The notes beneath the pieces are model-generated. The model was not told the DNA's origin and searched no databases. It was given only the letters and a program-made list of their open reading frames with translations. The translations under genes were made by a program, and so were the position numbers. A DNA stretch of 64,000 bases from Sphingomonadales bacterium (GTDB taxonomy: Bacteria; Pseudomonadota; Alphaproteobacteria; Sphingomonadales; Sphingomonadaceae). The DNA is taken from positions 62,001 through 126,000 of the forward strand of contig JAIXQM010000194.1 of assembly GCA_027485735.1 (NCBI GenBank), read 5' to 3'. Below are positions 1 through 9,277 of this stretch, one piece after another. The first letter of the stretch is position 1, and every line of letters starts with the position of its first letter.

Positions 1-870
1 CACCTGATCGAGGGTGATGGGAACGCCCTCGCGCGTTGCCACCACCGTCCGTGCCAGCTCGTTTGCGGTCCGCACGCGCGCGTCGGAGCGCACAAACAGG
101 CCCGCGCCGTTGCTGTTGACCGTGCCCGCACCAATGCTGGTGTTGCTCCGTTCAAGCGCGGTCGCGAGATCCTGGACTGTCAAACGCAGTGCGGCCAGGC
201 GCTGCAGGTCTGGCACGACGAGATACTGCCGATCATAGCCACCGAGGGAATCGATGCCCGCAACGCCCGGCGTCCCGCGGAGCTGGGGGGCTACGATCCA
301 CTCCTGCACCGTGTGGAGATAGGTTGCCTCGTCCGCTTCACTGACGAGATGCTCGCCTTCCGGCGTGATGTAGCTGCCGTCGCGTTGCAGCCCCGGTTCG
401 CCATCGCGATGCCGGATTTGGTCCAGCTCGCGCAACGCGACGGTCCACATGAAGATATCGCCAAGCCCGGTCGCGATCGGTCCCATTTCCGGCATCACGC
501 CCTGCGGCAAGCGCTCCTCAGCGGAGCGGAGCCGTTCGGCGACCTGTTGGCGCGCGAAGTAGATGTCGGTGCTGTCCGAGAAAACTGCAGTGATCTGGGC
601 AAAGCCGTTGCGGTTGAGCGAGCGCGTGCTCTCAAGCCCTGGAATCCCGGCGAGCGATGTTTCGATCGTGAACGACACCTGCCGCTCGATCTGATCCGGT
701 GACAGCGAAGGTGCCATCACGTTGATTTGCACCTGGTTATTCGTGATGTCGGGAACAGCGTCGATCGGGAGGCGCTGGAGCGCAAGCGCGCCGAACAGCA
801 CCGCGATCCCTGTGAAAAGCAAAACCAGCCATCGGCGTTCAACCGAGAAAGTGACAAGGCGATCGATCAT
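1..870 (-). CDS. czcA: Heavy-metal RND efflux pump CzcA, N-terminal part (gene runs off the window)
   Basis: Inner-membrane proton-driven pump of the heavy-metal-efflux RND family, which with CzcB and CzcC moves divalent cations such as Co, Zn, Cd or Ni out of the cell. About 290 codons are visible, starting at the ATG at 870. The first residues form a transmembrane helix, followed by the family signature LPIDAVPDITNNQVQIN and the porter-domain segment ETSLAGIPGLESTRSL. The start lies 4 bases past the czcB stop, so the genes are translationally close. It is the last visible gene of a leftward cluster (CDF transporter, czcC, czcB, czcA). It is clearly related to, but not identical with, the czcA at 11755-14994. 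Which metal is exported cannot be told from the sequence. Confidence 0.93.
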   Translation of the reverse strand, partial: MIDRLVTFSVERRWLVLLFTGIAVLFGALALQRLPIDAVPDITNNQVQINVMAPSLSPDQIERQVSFTIETSLAGIPGLESTRSLNRNGFAQITAVFSDSTDIYFARQQVAERLRSAEERLPQGVMPEMGPIATGLGDIFMWTVALRELDQIRHRDGEPGLQRDGSYITPEGEHLVSEADEATYLHTVQEWIVAPQLRGTPGVAGIDSLGGYDRQYLVVPDLQRLAALRLTVQDLATALERSNTSIGAGTVNSNGAGLFVRSDARVRTANELARTVVATREGVPITLDQV

Positions 871-874
871 CGGA

Positions 875-2038
875 TCAATCCATGTCCATTTCGCCGCTTT
901 TGCCGAGTTCGGCCTTGAGCGTGAAACTATTGGTTGTCGCGATCCTCTCGCTGCCGTTCAAGCCGGCGGTGATAACAACCTGATCACCGTTGCGGCGCCC
1001 CACCGACACCGGCACGGCCTTGAAGCCGGTGGGGGTACGCACGAATACGACGGTCTTGTTCTCGACAGACTGGACCGCCGTAGAGGGCACGGCGATGCTG
1101 CGATCGTTGGTGGACGGTAGCAGGATCGACACGGTGACGGGCTCGCCTACCCGCCATGTTCCCCCGACATTATCGAGCGTTGCGAGGACCTGGACGAGCT
1201 TCGTACTTTCATCGAGAACCGGCGAAACGAACGTCACACGGCCCGCTTGTCGGCGTCCAGCTGACGTAACTTCGACACGCGTTCCCGGCCGCACTCTGCC
1301 GGCATCGGCCGGCGATAACGATGCCGCGATCGTCACGCGGGAGAGGTTGGCGACACGGTACAGCTCGCTGTCCGCTGCAACGGTCTGTCCGAGCGTGGCG
1401 GGGCGCGCGATGACCTGGCCGGCGATCGGCGAGCGGATCGCAACGCGGTTGAGCGCGCCGCCGCTGCCACCCGTCGCCGAGAGTTGCTGTTGCGCGAGCC
1501 GAACGGCGATATCCGCTTCCGTTGCAGCCGTCCGGGCCGCTACCAGATCCTGTTCGGGCGAGACGCGTTCGGCGAACAGGCGTTGCTCACGGCGCAGGTT
1601 CGATTGGGCGAGCGCCGATCGCGCGCGTGCAGCCTCGATTTCGGCATTCAGTGAAGCGGCTTCGCGACTTTCGATGACCGCCAGTGTTTCGCCGCGGCCG
1701 ACAGACTGGCCAAGGTTTCGGTTGAGCGCGACCAGCCTTCCGCCGATGGTGGCGGAGACGACCTGGACACCTTGCGGATCGCCTTGGACCAGCGCCGGCA
1801 ACTCGATGGCGCCTGCTATGCCACCGATCGTAGGGCGGCCGACTTCGATGCCGGCATCCGCGATTTGCCGGGCTGAAAGGGTTACGGCATCCTTGTCGGC
1901 AGACTTGCCCGCCTCCCCCTTCTCCGTCCCTTCCATGCCGGCCGGTTCGTCGGCTTTCTTTTCCGCGCCGCCACAGGCCAGCAGCGTCAGGGGGATCAGA
2001 ATGGACATTGCGGCCCGCGCGCCGGTCTTCGTCATCAT
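875..2038 (-). CDS. czcB: CzcB-type membrane-fusion (periplasmic adaptor) lipoprotein
   Basis: Periplasmic adaptor linking a CzcA pump to a CzcC outer-membrane channel; 387 aa, normal for the family. The N-terminus (MMTKTGARAAMSILIPLTLLAC) ends in a lipobox LLAC, so it is probably lipid-anchored. A charged Glu/Lys/Asp stretch follows, then the biotinyl-lipoyl-like segment with GRLVALNRNLGQSVGRGETLAVIESREAA split around an alpha-helical hairpin (about residues 135-190), then beta-barrel and membrane-proximal domains. The start overlaps the czcC stop by 4 bases (ATGA), a sign of coupled translation. Family assignment is firm; metal specificity is unknown. Confidence 0.93.
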   Translation of the reverse strand: MMTKTGARAAMSILIPLTLLACGGAEKKADEPAGMEGTEKGEAGKSADKDAVTLSARQIADAGIEVGRPTIGGIAGAIELPALVQGDPQGVQVVSATIGGRLVALNRNLGQSVGRGETLAVIESREAASLNAEIEAARARSALAQSNLRREQRLFAERVSPEQDLVAARTAATEADIAVRLAQQQLSATGGSGGALNRVAIRSPIAGQVIARPATLGQTVAADSELYRVANLSRVTIAASLSPADAGRVRPGTRVEVTSAGRRQAGRVTFVSPVLDESTKLVQVLATLDNVGGTWRVGEPVTVSILLPSTNDRSIAVPSTAVQSVENKTVVFVRTPTGFKAVPVSVGRRNGDQVVITAGLNGSERIATTNSFTLKAELGKSGEMDMD

Positions 2039-3330
2039 TGGTCCTTCGCAGGGTCGGGAGCGGCAGCGGTCAGCCGCTCAAGCCGGGCCTGGGCATCATG
2101 GTAGGCGGCAAGCGCATCGATCGCGGCAGTACGCGTTTCCGACAAGGTTCGTTCGGCATCGAGAAGATCGAGCTGGCCGAACTTGCCCTCGCGATAACCG
2201 ATTCGCGCGATGCGCGCGGATTCGAGCGCAGCCGCGAGCGCCGGACCGCTGGCGGTTCTGGCCGTGGTGGCTGCATTCGCGACCTCGGCCTGTGCGTTCG
2301 CGATGGACTGTGCCGCGTCGACTTCTGCGGCGCGCCGCATGGCATCGGCTTGCTCGCGCTGCGCGCTCGCCTGGGCAATGGAGGCCCTGCCATTGTTGAA
2401 CAGCGGTATCGGGATCGACAGCCCGACGACGGCGGCTGTGTCGTTCGTTTGTTCGATGCGACGCGCGCCGGCGCCCACCGTTACATCGGGGATGCGCTGC
2501 GAGCGCGCAAGCCGCACCTGTGCATCGGCCGTCGCAACTTCCGCGCGTGCGGCCGACAGTGCCAGCGTGCCGCCCGGGCCTGCCGCCATGGAAGGGCCGT
2601 CGCCCTTGACGCGATCGAACCATGCAAGGTCGAGCGCTCCCGTCGCGGGCTGGCCGATACGTCGCGCCAGGTTGCCGCGCGCGACCTCGGACATGCGCTG
2701 CGCACGTTCGACTGCGGCGTCGGCGTTGATACGCAACACATCCGCGCGCTGTTGCTCTATCGGTGAGGCACGCCCCGCACGGACCCGGATGCCCGCCGCT
2801 CGCGCAGCATCGCCGGCAATCCCGGCCTGCTCGCGCGCGGTAACGAACCGGCGCTCGGCGGCTACCGCTTCGATATAGGCCTGGGTTACGGCGAGCCGAA
2901 TGTCGGCTGCCGCAATGACCATCGCGATCCGTGCCTGCTCGCCTTGCGCGGTTGCGACGTCGACGCGTGCGGACCGTTTGCCACCCAGCTCGATTGGCAA
3001 TGTCAAGCCGACCGTAGCCTCGGCGCTTCGCACGCCGCGATATTGCCCGGACCCACCAAAATATTCGAGGCCGGCGTCAAGTGTAGGGTTCGGCCGGAGG
3101 CCAGCGACGTCACGTGCCGCACCGCTTGCGCGAACACCCGCCTGTGCCGCTTCAAGCGATGGTGCGGAAGCTTCGGCGAGCGCCAGTATCCGTTCGAGTG
3201 TCAGGACCGGGCCGACGGCCGTTTCGACGCTGGCCTGTGCCTGAGCATCGGCGGCGCACGGACTGACTACGAGAGTTGCAATCATTAGGTTCGGCAACCG
3301 GCGCATGAGCGCGTGATTCAGCATCGACAT
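2035..3330 (-). CDS. czcC: CzcC-type outer-membrane efflux protein (TolC family)
   Basis: Outer-membrane channel of the CzcCBA efflux complex, 431 aa from the ATG at 3330. That start is chosen because an AGGCGG ribosome-binding site lies just upstream and a signal peptide follows directly (LPNLMIATLVVSPCAADAQA). The in-frame TTG further upstream would overlap the preceding gene. Two OEP repeats are visible; each contains the pattern N-P-T/I and a long Ala/Glu/Arg-rich helix, for example GLRPNPTLDAGLEYFGG and VGLSIPIPLFNNGRA. It overlaps czcB by 4 bases downstream. A paralogue at 9278-10555 has the same layout. Confidence 0.92.
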   Translation of the reverse strand: MSMLNHALMRRLPNLMIATLVVSPCAADAQAQASVETAVGPVLTLERILALAEASAPSLEAAQAGVRASGAARDVAGLRPNPTLDAGLEYFGGSGQYRGVRSAEATVGLTLPIELGGKRSARVDVATAQGEQARIAMVIAAADIRLAVTQAYIEAVAAERRFVTAREQAGIAGDAARAAGIRVRAGRASPIEQQRADVLRINADAAVERAQRMSEVARGNLARRIGQPATGALDLAWFDRVKGDGPSMAAGPGGTLALSAARAEVATADAQVRLARSQRIPDVTVGAGARRIEQTNDTAAVVGLSIPIPLFNNGRASIAQASAQREQADAMRRAAEVDAAQSIANAQAEVANAATTARTASGPALAAALESARIARIGYREGKFGQLDLLDAERTLSETRTAAIDALAAYHDAQARLERLTAAAPDPAKDQ

Positions 3331-3340
3331 AAAGTGCCGC

Positions 3341-3970
3341 CTATGCCGCTCGAAGTTCGCGCCGCGCATTGCGGACAATTTCGTAGGCGGAATGGAGGAA
3401 CAGGAGGGCGATCACGCCGGCAACCACCAGATCGGGCCACGCAGCTCCGGTCCAGGCAACCAGCCCCGCCGCGGCGATCACGGCCACATTGGCGATCGCA
3501 TCGTTGCGGCTGAACAGCCAGATCGCGGTGACGTTGGCATCGCCCGCGCGGAAGCGTGACAATACGAGAGCGGCGGTCACGTTCACGATCAGGGCAACGA
3601 CTCCGATCGCACCCATCAATTCAGCGTCGGGAACAACGGCATTCATTGCCCGCCAGAGTGCTGAGCCGATGACGCCTATTCCCAGCAGGCCGAGGAAGAT
3701 ACCTTGCGTCAGTGCGATCTGCGATCGGGCACGTGGGGCCCAGCCAAGGGCGACTAAGCCCAAGAGGGAGATGCTTCCGTCACCGATGAAATCGAGCGCA
3801 TCCGCCTTCAGCGCCTGACTATCAGCCAGGAAGCCACCAACGATCTCGATCAGGCCGAAGCCCAGATTGAGTACGATGACGATCCAGAGGGCACGGCGAT
3901 ACGCCGGATCGCGCTCGGCCCGCTTCGGGTCGCCGATGCAGTCGCAGGATGAAGTTTCACTTGCACTCAT
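3341..3970 (-). CDS. Cation diffusion facilitator-type transporter (membrane domain only)
   Basis: A 209-aa inner-membrane protein of the cation diffusion facilitator (CzcD-like) superfamily, probably exporting Zn, Cd or Co into the periplasm for the pump encoded downstream. Six hydrophobic helices are visible. The acidic metal-site motif of TM2 is seen in LKADALDFIGDG and its TM5 partner in SRNDAIANVAV. The usual C-terminal cytoplasmic domain is missing, as in other ~200-aa members of the family. Cys residues near the N-terminus (SSCDC) could bind metal. It is the first gene of the leftward czc cluster and is preceded by a MerR-type promoter. A second member lies at 15990-16607. Confidence 0.85.
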   Translation of the reverse strand: MSASETSSCDCIGDPKRAERDPAYRRALWIVIVLNLGFGLIEIVGGFLADSQALKADALDFIGDGSISLLGLVALGWAPRARSQIALTQGIFLGLLGIGVIGSALWRAMNAVVPDAELMGAIGVVALIVNVTAALVLSRFRAGDANVTAIWLFSRNDAIANVAVIAAAGLVAWTGAAWPDLVVAGVIALLFLHSAYEIVRNARRELRAA

Positions 3971-3976
3971 AACCTG

Positions 3977-4007
3977 CCTCTACGATCTACAGTCACTGTA
4001 GGAGCAA
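3977..4007 (-). promoter_or_regulatory. MerR-type promoter and operator of the CDF-czcCBA cluster
   Basis: On the minus strand a TTGCTC -35 element (4002-4007) and a TAGAGG -10-like element (3977-3982) are separated by 19 bases. That unusually long spacer is the hallmark of promoters activated by MerR proteins through DNA untwisting. The spacer contains a perfect 7-1-7 palindrome CTACAGTGACTGTAG (3987-4001). It sits between a MerR gene and the transporter. The -10 overlaps the region that looks like the ribosome-binding site (GAGGCAGG), so the transcript leader would be very short, or the -10 assignment is a few bases off. Confidence 0.75.
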
Positions 4008-4027
4008 GCGTTTTTTGAGGTGATGAA

Positions 4028-4426
4028 GTGTTAATGATCGGCGATCTGGCAAGGCGAACCGGCACCAAGGTCAATACGATCCGATTCTACGAAGAGATCG
4101 GGTTGATGCCCAAGGCCGTCCGCACGTCAGGCGGCCGCCGCATCTATGGCGAACCCCAGGCCCGACAACTCGGCTTCATTCGCCACGCACGCGAGCTTGG
4201 CTTTTCTGTCGAGGAAATCCGTTCGCTTATCGCGCTGTCGGCAAACCCCGATCAGGACTGCAACGAGGCCGGCGCCATCGCTCGCCGGCACCTAGCGAGT
4301 GTAGAGGATCGCATCACGCGCCTCGTTGCACTTCGCGACGCACTAAGTGCCGCAACACGATCCTGTGACGGCGGGCGCATCTCCGACTGCCGGGTCATGG
4401 AAGCGATTACGATCATGCCCGCCTGA
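4028..4426 (+). CDS. MerR-family heavy-metal-responsive regulator (CadR/PbrR-like)
   Basis: Metal-sensing activator, 132 aa. The N-terminal winged helix-turn-helix reads MIGDLARRTGTKVNTIRFYEE, followed by the dimerisation helix. Three cysteines at residues 78, 113 and 121 match the metal-binding pattern of CadR, PbrR and ZntR-type sensors. The GTG at 4028 is used because a GAGGTGAT ribosome-binding site precedes it; the ATG at 4034 would lose two residues and is also possible. It is divergent from the CDF-czcCBA cluster, with the operator between them, so it most likely controls that cluster and itself. The exact inducer (Cd, Pb, Zn or other) cannot be told. Confidence 0.9.
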   Translation: MLMIGDLARRTGTKVNTIRFYEEIGLMPKAVRTSGGRRIYGEPQARQLGFIRHARELGFSVEEIRSLIALSANPDQDCNEAGAIARRHLASVEDRITRLVALRDALSAATRSCDGGRISDCRVMEAITIMPA

Positions 4427-4582
4427 TGTCTGTCCATGGCCTACGCATGTGCGGGTGGGACGGATATTGTTGGCGGACTTTCAACCTGGCCGACGCGTTT
4501 ATCACGCTGGCGTCATTGTACTCGTCGCCTTTGAACTCATCCGCGGAGAACCGGACCCGCAGGCTAAATATTGCTAGGATAG

Positions 4583-6742
4583 ATGATGTCCGGAAATGAA
4601 ATGAACGACAAAGCGCGGCTCAAGTCAGCCGGATTCCTCTCAGTCTACCGGCAGGGCTTCGTGAGGGTCGCCGCATGCAGCCCTCGCTGCAGGATTGCAG
4701 ATCCGGCCTTCAATGTTGAGGAGACCCTAAAGCTCGCGCACGAGGGGAGCGACGCCGGGGTCGCGCTGATGGTCTTCCCTGAGCTGGGATTGTCGGGCTA
4801 TTCCATCGACGACCTTCTCCTTCAGCAGGCATTGCTCGACGAGGTGGAGCGGCGACTCGTCGAGTTGGTTGGCAAGAGCCGCAATCTGCTTCCGGTCCTC
4901 CTCGTCGGCGCGCCGCTCCGCCGCGAGGGGCGTCTCTACAACTGCGCCATCGCCGTTCACCGGGGCCGGATCCTCGGAGTCGTGCCGAAGGGGCACCTGC
5001 CCAATTATCGCGAGTTCTACGAGAAGCGGTGGTTCGCCTCCGGGCGGGATGTGTGCGGCGAGATATCCGTGGCAGGCGAACACGTCCCATTCGGGATGGA
5101 TCTCCTGTTCCAGGCGGAGGATGTCGAGGGTTTCATATTCCACACAGAAATTTGCGAGGACGTCTGGGCGCCTGCGCCACCCAGCGACTTCGCTGCGCTT
5201 GCGGGCGCGCTGATCCTGACGAACCTTTCGGCCAGCAACATCGTGGTGGGCAAAGCCGACACGCGGCGGCGGCTCTGCGAAATTCAGTCCGGCCGCTGCT
5301 GGGCCGCCTACATCTACTCAACGGCAGGATACGGGGAATCGACGACCGATCTCGCTTGGGATGGTCAGGCCTGCATATACGAACTCGGAGCCCAGCTCGC
5401 AGAGACGGAGCGGTTCAGCGCTAAGGCCCAGATGGCCGTCGCCGACATCGACATTGAGCGACTGCAATTAGAGCGCATGCGGACCGGCACGTTCAACGAG
5501 GCTGCGATTGCTAACAGCATGCCAGACCGGCGCTTTCGACGCGTATCTTTCCGTCTCGAGCCGCCGGAGGGCGATCTTGGGTTGCGAAGATCCATAGATC
5601 GCTTCCCCTTTGTCCCCAACGACCCGGCCCGTCTCTATCAGGACTGTTACGAGGCGTTCAACATTCAGGTGAGCGGGCTCGCCCAGCGGCTAGAGGCGAC
5701 CGGCATCGAGAAGATCTGCGTCGGCGTCTCCGGAGGGCTGGATTCGACCCACGCACTGATCGTGGCGGCAAAGGCGTTTGATCTGCTCGGGCGCCCACGC
5801 ACCGACATCCTCGGCTTCACGATGCCCGGATTCGCCACGAGCAGCAGGACCAGGTCCAATGCGCATTTGCTGATGAACGGGCTTGGCGTGACGGCCGAGG
5901 AAATAGACATCAGGCCGTTGGCAAACCAGATCCTGCAAGCTCTGCAGCACCCATTTGCGAGCGGTGAGCCGGTGTATGACGTGACCTTCGAAAACGTGCA
6001 GGCAGGTGTCCGAACCGACCTCTTGTTCAGGGCCGCCAATCAGCGTCACGGCCTGGTCCTCGGGACTGGCAACATGTCGGAACTCGCGCTTGGCTGGTGT
6101 ACCTACGGTGTCGGCGACCAGATGAGTCATTACAATGTTAACAGCTCACTTCCGAAAACCCTCATCCAGCATCTCATCCGGTGGACGGCCTCGAACCGGC
6201 TGTTCGACGCCGAAGTTACCGGCATACTGCTCGACGTGCTCGGGACGACGATATCGCCGGAGCTTATCCCACAGGCCGCTGAGGGCCAGTCGCAAAGCAC
6301 CGAAGGTACGATCGGACCTTATGAGCTCCACGACTTCTTTATCTACTACCTGACCCGGTTCGGGCTGCGCCCCTCCAAAATTGCCTTTTTGGCTTGGCAC
6401 GCGTGGCAGGAAGTCGCCGCCGGCACGTGGCCGCCGGGCTTTCCAGATGAGCAGAGGCGTGCTTACAGCATAGCCGAAATTCGCGACTGGCTTCAGCTGT
6501 TCCTGCGGCGCTTCTTCGCCAACCAATTCAAGCGATCCGCTATGCCGAATGGCCCCAAGGTCACAACAGGCGGCTCGCTGTCGCCACGAGGCGACTGGCG
6601 CGCACCTTCAGACGCCAACGGCCAAATCTGGATCGAGGAGCTGCTCAACAATGTCCCCGACGATCTTGGCGCGGTCAAAAAGTATAGTCTCACCGAGGAT
6701 CCAGTCGCGCATTCCACGGAGGACGGACAGATTATCCGATGA
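4583..6742 (+). CDS. nadE: Glutamine-dependent NAD+ synthetase
   Basis: Makes NAD+ from nicotinate adenine dinucleotide, ATP and glutamine, the last step of NAD biosynthesis. The 719-aa protein has a nitrilase-fold glutaminase domain (residues ~25-330) with the catalytic Glu in FPELGLSGY, Lys in [17 protein letters not shown] and Cys in [10 protein letters not shown] synthetase domain follows (from ~350) with the pyrophosphate loop [10 protein letters not shown] near residue 382 and [12 protein letters not shown]. Its length and layout match the ~680-aa glutamine-dependent type. A TAGGATAG ribosome-binding site precedes tandem ATGs at 4583 and 4586. It stands alone between metal-resistance genes, so it may be an extra plasmid copy of a core enzyme. 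Confidence 0.93.
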   Translation: MMSGNEMNDKARLKSAGFLSVYRQGFVRVAACSPRCRIADPAFNVEETLKLAHEGSDAGVALMVFPELGLSGYSIDDLLLQQALLDEVERRLVELVGKSRNLLPVLLVGAPLRREGRLYNCAIAVHRGRILGVVPKGHLPNYREFYEKRWFASGRDVCGEISVAGEHVPFGMDLLFQAEDVEGFIFHTEICEDVWAPAPPSDFAALAGALILTNLSASNIVVGKADTRRRLCEIQSGRCWAAYIYSTAGYGESTTDLAWDGQACIYELGAQLAETERFSAKAQMAVADIDIERLQLERMRTGTFNEAAIANSMPDRRFRRVSFRLEPPEGDLGLRRSIDRFPFVPNDPARLYQDCYEAFNIQVSGLAQRLEATGIEKICVGVSGGLDSTHALIVAAKAFDLLGRPRTDILGFTMPGFATSSRTRSNAHLLMNGLGVTAEEIDIRPLANQILQALQHPFASGEPVYDVTFENVQAGVRTDLLFRAANQRHGLVLGTGNMSELALGWCTYGVGDQMSHYNVNSSLPKTLIQHLIRWTASNRLFDAEVTGILLDVLGTTISPELIPQAAEGQSQSTEGTIGPYELHDFFIYYLTRFGLRPSKIAFLAWHAWQEVAAGTWPPGFPDEQRRAYSIAEIRDWLQLFLRRFFANQFKRSAMPNGPKVTTGGSLSPRGDWRAPSDANGQIWIEELLNNVPDDLGAVKKYSLTEDPVAHSTEDGQIIR

Positions 6743-7246
6743 TGTTCGCACCGACCCGACCGGGCGACCGGGCCAAGGCGCCTCCCCGATTGAGAAGCAC
6801 GCAACGACACCGACCGGGAGATGCGCAAGAGGCAGCAATTCGTGAGCGCGACCGGAGACTGTTCACGCATTAGGCCGTGACCACCGTCAGTTATTTGCCC
6901 CGGCCGGCCACCAGGCCATCCAACTCATGTGTCTCCCTGCACCGGATAGTGACGTATCGCTCACCAACGCTGGTTTAGCCCCTGCGGCTCTTCATTGGCG
7001 CCATGGCCCCCAACGCCCCCTTGCTGCAACCGCGGCGGCGCAACTTTAATCCTTTCTCCCGGGAGATATGCAGCAGCCGCTTGTGATTAGGTACAAGCGA
7101 TTCTCGATGTCAGCGCGGCCTTTGTTAGATATCCGAAGCTTAGCCGAACCGATGACGAACGGCGCGCGGGCCGTCAGATCGGGTGAACGATAGCGGACCG
7201 ACAAAGCTTGCTCGGTGCAATCCATTCTGTTGCCGACCGCACTGCC
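6743..7246. other. Non-coding stretch between nadE and the receptor remnant
   Basis: About 500 bases with no credible gene. I see no RNA gene, strong terminator or clear repeat. It lies next to a truncated receptor gene and may be rearrangement debris. Confidence 0.5.
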
Positions 7247-7486
7247 CTAGATGCTGAACCCCAGCGTCGCACCGATGATGCGCGGCTCGCTCGGCGTCCC
7301 AAGGATCAATCCCGAGTTTCCGGCCTGGGTCGTCAGATTCTGGATGTAGTGGCTGTTGAATAGGTTGCGCGCAAACAGCGCCGCGCTCCAGCCCTTGGCG
7401 CTGCGATACCCGATCGAGGCGTTGGTGATGTTGTAGCCGTCGATCAGGGTGAATCGTGAGAGGGTCGGGTCACCATAATAGCTGCC
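7247..7486 (-). pseudogene. Remnant of a TonB-dependent receptor (last ~80 codons)
   Basis: The minus strand encodes the end of a TonB-dependent receptor: the tail of the beta-barrel, stop codon TAG at 7247-7249. It aligns almost base for base in long stretches with the 3' end of the complete receptor at 24973-27324; for example both contain GTAGCCGTCGATCAG on the plus strand and the same order of RNLFNS-like codons. Similarity stops abruptly at about 7486, just after an AATAGCTGC shared by both, and the rest of the gene is missing. The remaining ~80 codons cannot make a barrel. It is a deletion scar, suggesting a second copy of such a receptor once lay here. Confidence 0.85.
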
Positions 7487-7534
7487 TTTTCAAGATCGGA
7501 TCGTGTTGATTGGCGATCCGGGGCAACCTGTCGG

Positions 7535-8605
7535 TCACGAATGGCCATGGCGGTGATGCAGGTCGGGAAAATGCGGGTGGCTGTGTCGCAGCGGCGCGTG
7601 GCGATGCCAGTGGCTGTGCACGGCTTCGCCCGCCTCGTCTTCGGCATGGTCGTGCTGGTGATGGTCGTCATGGCTGTGGCGGTGTTCATGCTCGAGTGCT
7701 TCGTGGCTGTGATCGTGCGCGTGGCGCTCGCTGAGGTGCAGCCATACCCCCAACCCCATCAAGGCGGCGGCAATCAAAAGCGGCAGCGTCATCGGTTCGC
7801 CGAGCAGGGCAATGGCCAGCACGGCGCCCAGGAACGGCGCCGTGGAGAAATAGGCGCCGGTACGCGCCGTGCCGAGATGACGCAGCGCCAGCACGAACAG
7901 GATGAGGCTGACGCCATAGCCGAGCAGCCCCAGAAGACCAGCGGCCACGACAAGATCTGGCGCGGGCAGCCGGGCGCCGGTGGCGAACGCCAGCGCGAGG
8001 CTGGCCGAACCCGCCACCAAGCCCTTGATGGCGGTGATTTGCACCGGATCGGCCGATGACAGCTTGCGGGTCAGATTGTTGTCGATACCCCAGGCAAGGC
8101 ATGCTCCGATGATGGCGAGCGCACCAATGCCGGGCCGGGCAAGTGGCCCGCCGAGCGAAAGGCTGACGGCGCCGGCGAGAATTGCAGCCGCGCCGAGCAA
8201 CAGCCGACGGTCGACATTTTCGCGGAAGACCAGCCAGGCAATCGCCATCGTCGCCAGCCCTTCGAGGTTGAGCAGCAGTGAGGCTGTCGACGCCGGCACC
8301 GTCACCAGCCCGATCATCAGCAGTACGGGCCCCGCCATGCCGCCACAGACAGCAACCGCCGCAAGCCACGGCGTGTCGCGCCGCCGCAGTGGTGCCTCCG
8401 CGCTGGCGATGCCGAAGAGCCGGCGCGCGGCGAGGACGACGAGCAGCCCGATGCCCGAGCCAAGATAGAGCAGCCCCGCCAGCAGCCACGGGCTGACTCC
8501 GGCGCCCAGCAGAAGCTTGGCCAGCGGCGTGCTCGCGCCGAACAGGGCCGCCGATGCCAGTGCCATCGGGATGCCGGGCCACATGCCGCTGTCCAAACGA
8601 AACAC
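7535..8605 (-). CDS. DMT/EamA-family transporter with a histidine-rich C-terminal tail
   Basis: Inner-membrane protein of the drug/metabolite transporter superfamily, 356 aa. About ten hydrophobic helices form two EamA repeats (SAALFGASTPLAKLLLGAG and ACLAWGIDNNLTRKLSSAD). The last ~70 residues form a cytoplasmic tail packed with His (HAHDHSHEALEHEHRHSHDD and onward), typical of metal-binding tails. The GTG at 8605 is chosen because GGGAGAA lies about 6 bases upstream; the ATG at 8584 is a close alternative, and the longer in-frame extension to 8734 has no start signal. Its place between metal-efflux clusters suggests a role in metal transport, but the substrate is not known. Confidence 0.85.
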   Translation of the reverse strand: MFRLDSGMWPGIPMALASAALFGASTPLAKLLLGAGVSPWLLAGLLYLGSGIGLLVVLAARRLFGIASAEAPLRRRDTPWLAAVAVCGGMAGPVLLMIGLVTVPASTASLLLNLEGLATMAIAWLVFRENVDRRLLLGAAAILAGAVSLSLGGPLARPGIGALAIIGACLAWGIDNNLTRKLSSADPVQITAIKGLVAGSASLALAFATGARLPAPDLVVAAGLLGLLGYGVSLILFVLALRHLGTARTGAYFSTAPFLGAVLAIALLGEPMTLPLLIAAALMGLGVWLHLSERHAHDHSHEALEHEHRHSHDDHHQHDHAEDEAGEAVHSHWHRHAPLRHSHPHFPDLHHRHGHS

Positions 8606-8868
8606 GATGATTCTCCCGTCTTTGCCGATCCTGTACCGCACATCACCCGTTGGCCTGCTGGCATGGTCGATGAAGGGCCTGTGGATTGCGATCTGGCATG
8701 ATCGCGGTAGCGCCCGCATCGCCGCTGATATCATCGTTCGGAGCAGGCGCTTCCAACCAAATGAGCTGGTCCCGTAGGATCCGGTCGCTTGTCATAGCTC
8801 GTGATCGTCGGGTTATGCCGCCCAAGGCGCTCTTCCCACGCTCCTCACTTTGCCGTATGCGCGATCCG

Positions 8869-9222
8869 ATGCGGACCATGTCTCCTTGGCGGTTCATGTT
8901 CGGGATGCTTGCTGCACTCCTGATCACGACGCTTGCCTTGGGTCAGGCGGCAGAAGCCTTCACTTGCAACAGCGAAAGCGTTTCTGTCGAAGCAGGGGTC
9001 ATGGCGAACCCGGTTGCAAGCCCCGACAACCACGAGAGTAAGTCCAAAAGCGGAATGCCCGACGTGTGCCAGCATGGCCACTGTCATCAAAGCCTTCGCG
9101 TGGCCGAATTCATTGCGTTGCCGGAAGCCGGCATGACTACGAGTCCTGCTGTTGTACCAACGCTTGAAGCGGCGCTCGCCGATGGCCGCGTCTACACGAT
9201 AGAATACCCTCCCCGAGCCTGA
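8869..9222 (+). CDS. Small secreted protein preceding czcC, with Cys/His motif
   Basis: Unrecognised periplasmic protein, about 117 aa. A signal peptide is clear (MFGMLAALLITTLALGQAAEA, then FTCNSE). The mature part contains CNSE early and a CQHGHCHQ cluster in the middle, a plausible metal-binding site. The start is uncertain: in-frame ATGs at 8857, 8869 and 8878 all give a usable signal peptide, while the longer in-frame extension upstream does not look coding. It lies 55 bases before czcC and runs the same way, as do small secreted CzcI-like proteins in other czc operons. That parallel is positional only. Confidence 0.7.
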   Translation: MRTMSPWRFMFGMLAALLITTLALGQAAEAFTCNSESVSVEAGVMANPVASPDNHESKSKSGMPDVCQHGHCHQSLRVAEFIALPEAGMTTSPAVVPTLEAALADGRVYTIEYPPRA

Positions 9223-9277
9223 ACCGTCCGCGCGCCAGAGGTGCGCCCGACCGTTCTGTTGCTATAGGGAATTTCAC

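Noticed and set aside
990-2399. Long plus-strand open frame opposite czcB and czcC
   Set aside because: It has no recognisable domain and is biased towards Arg, Ser and Pro, as is usual for the complementary strand of a GC-rich gene; the minus-strand genes are clear.
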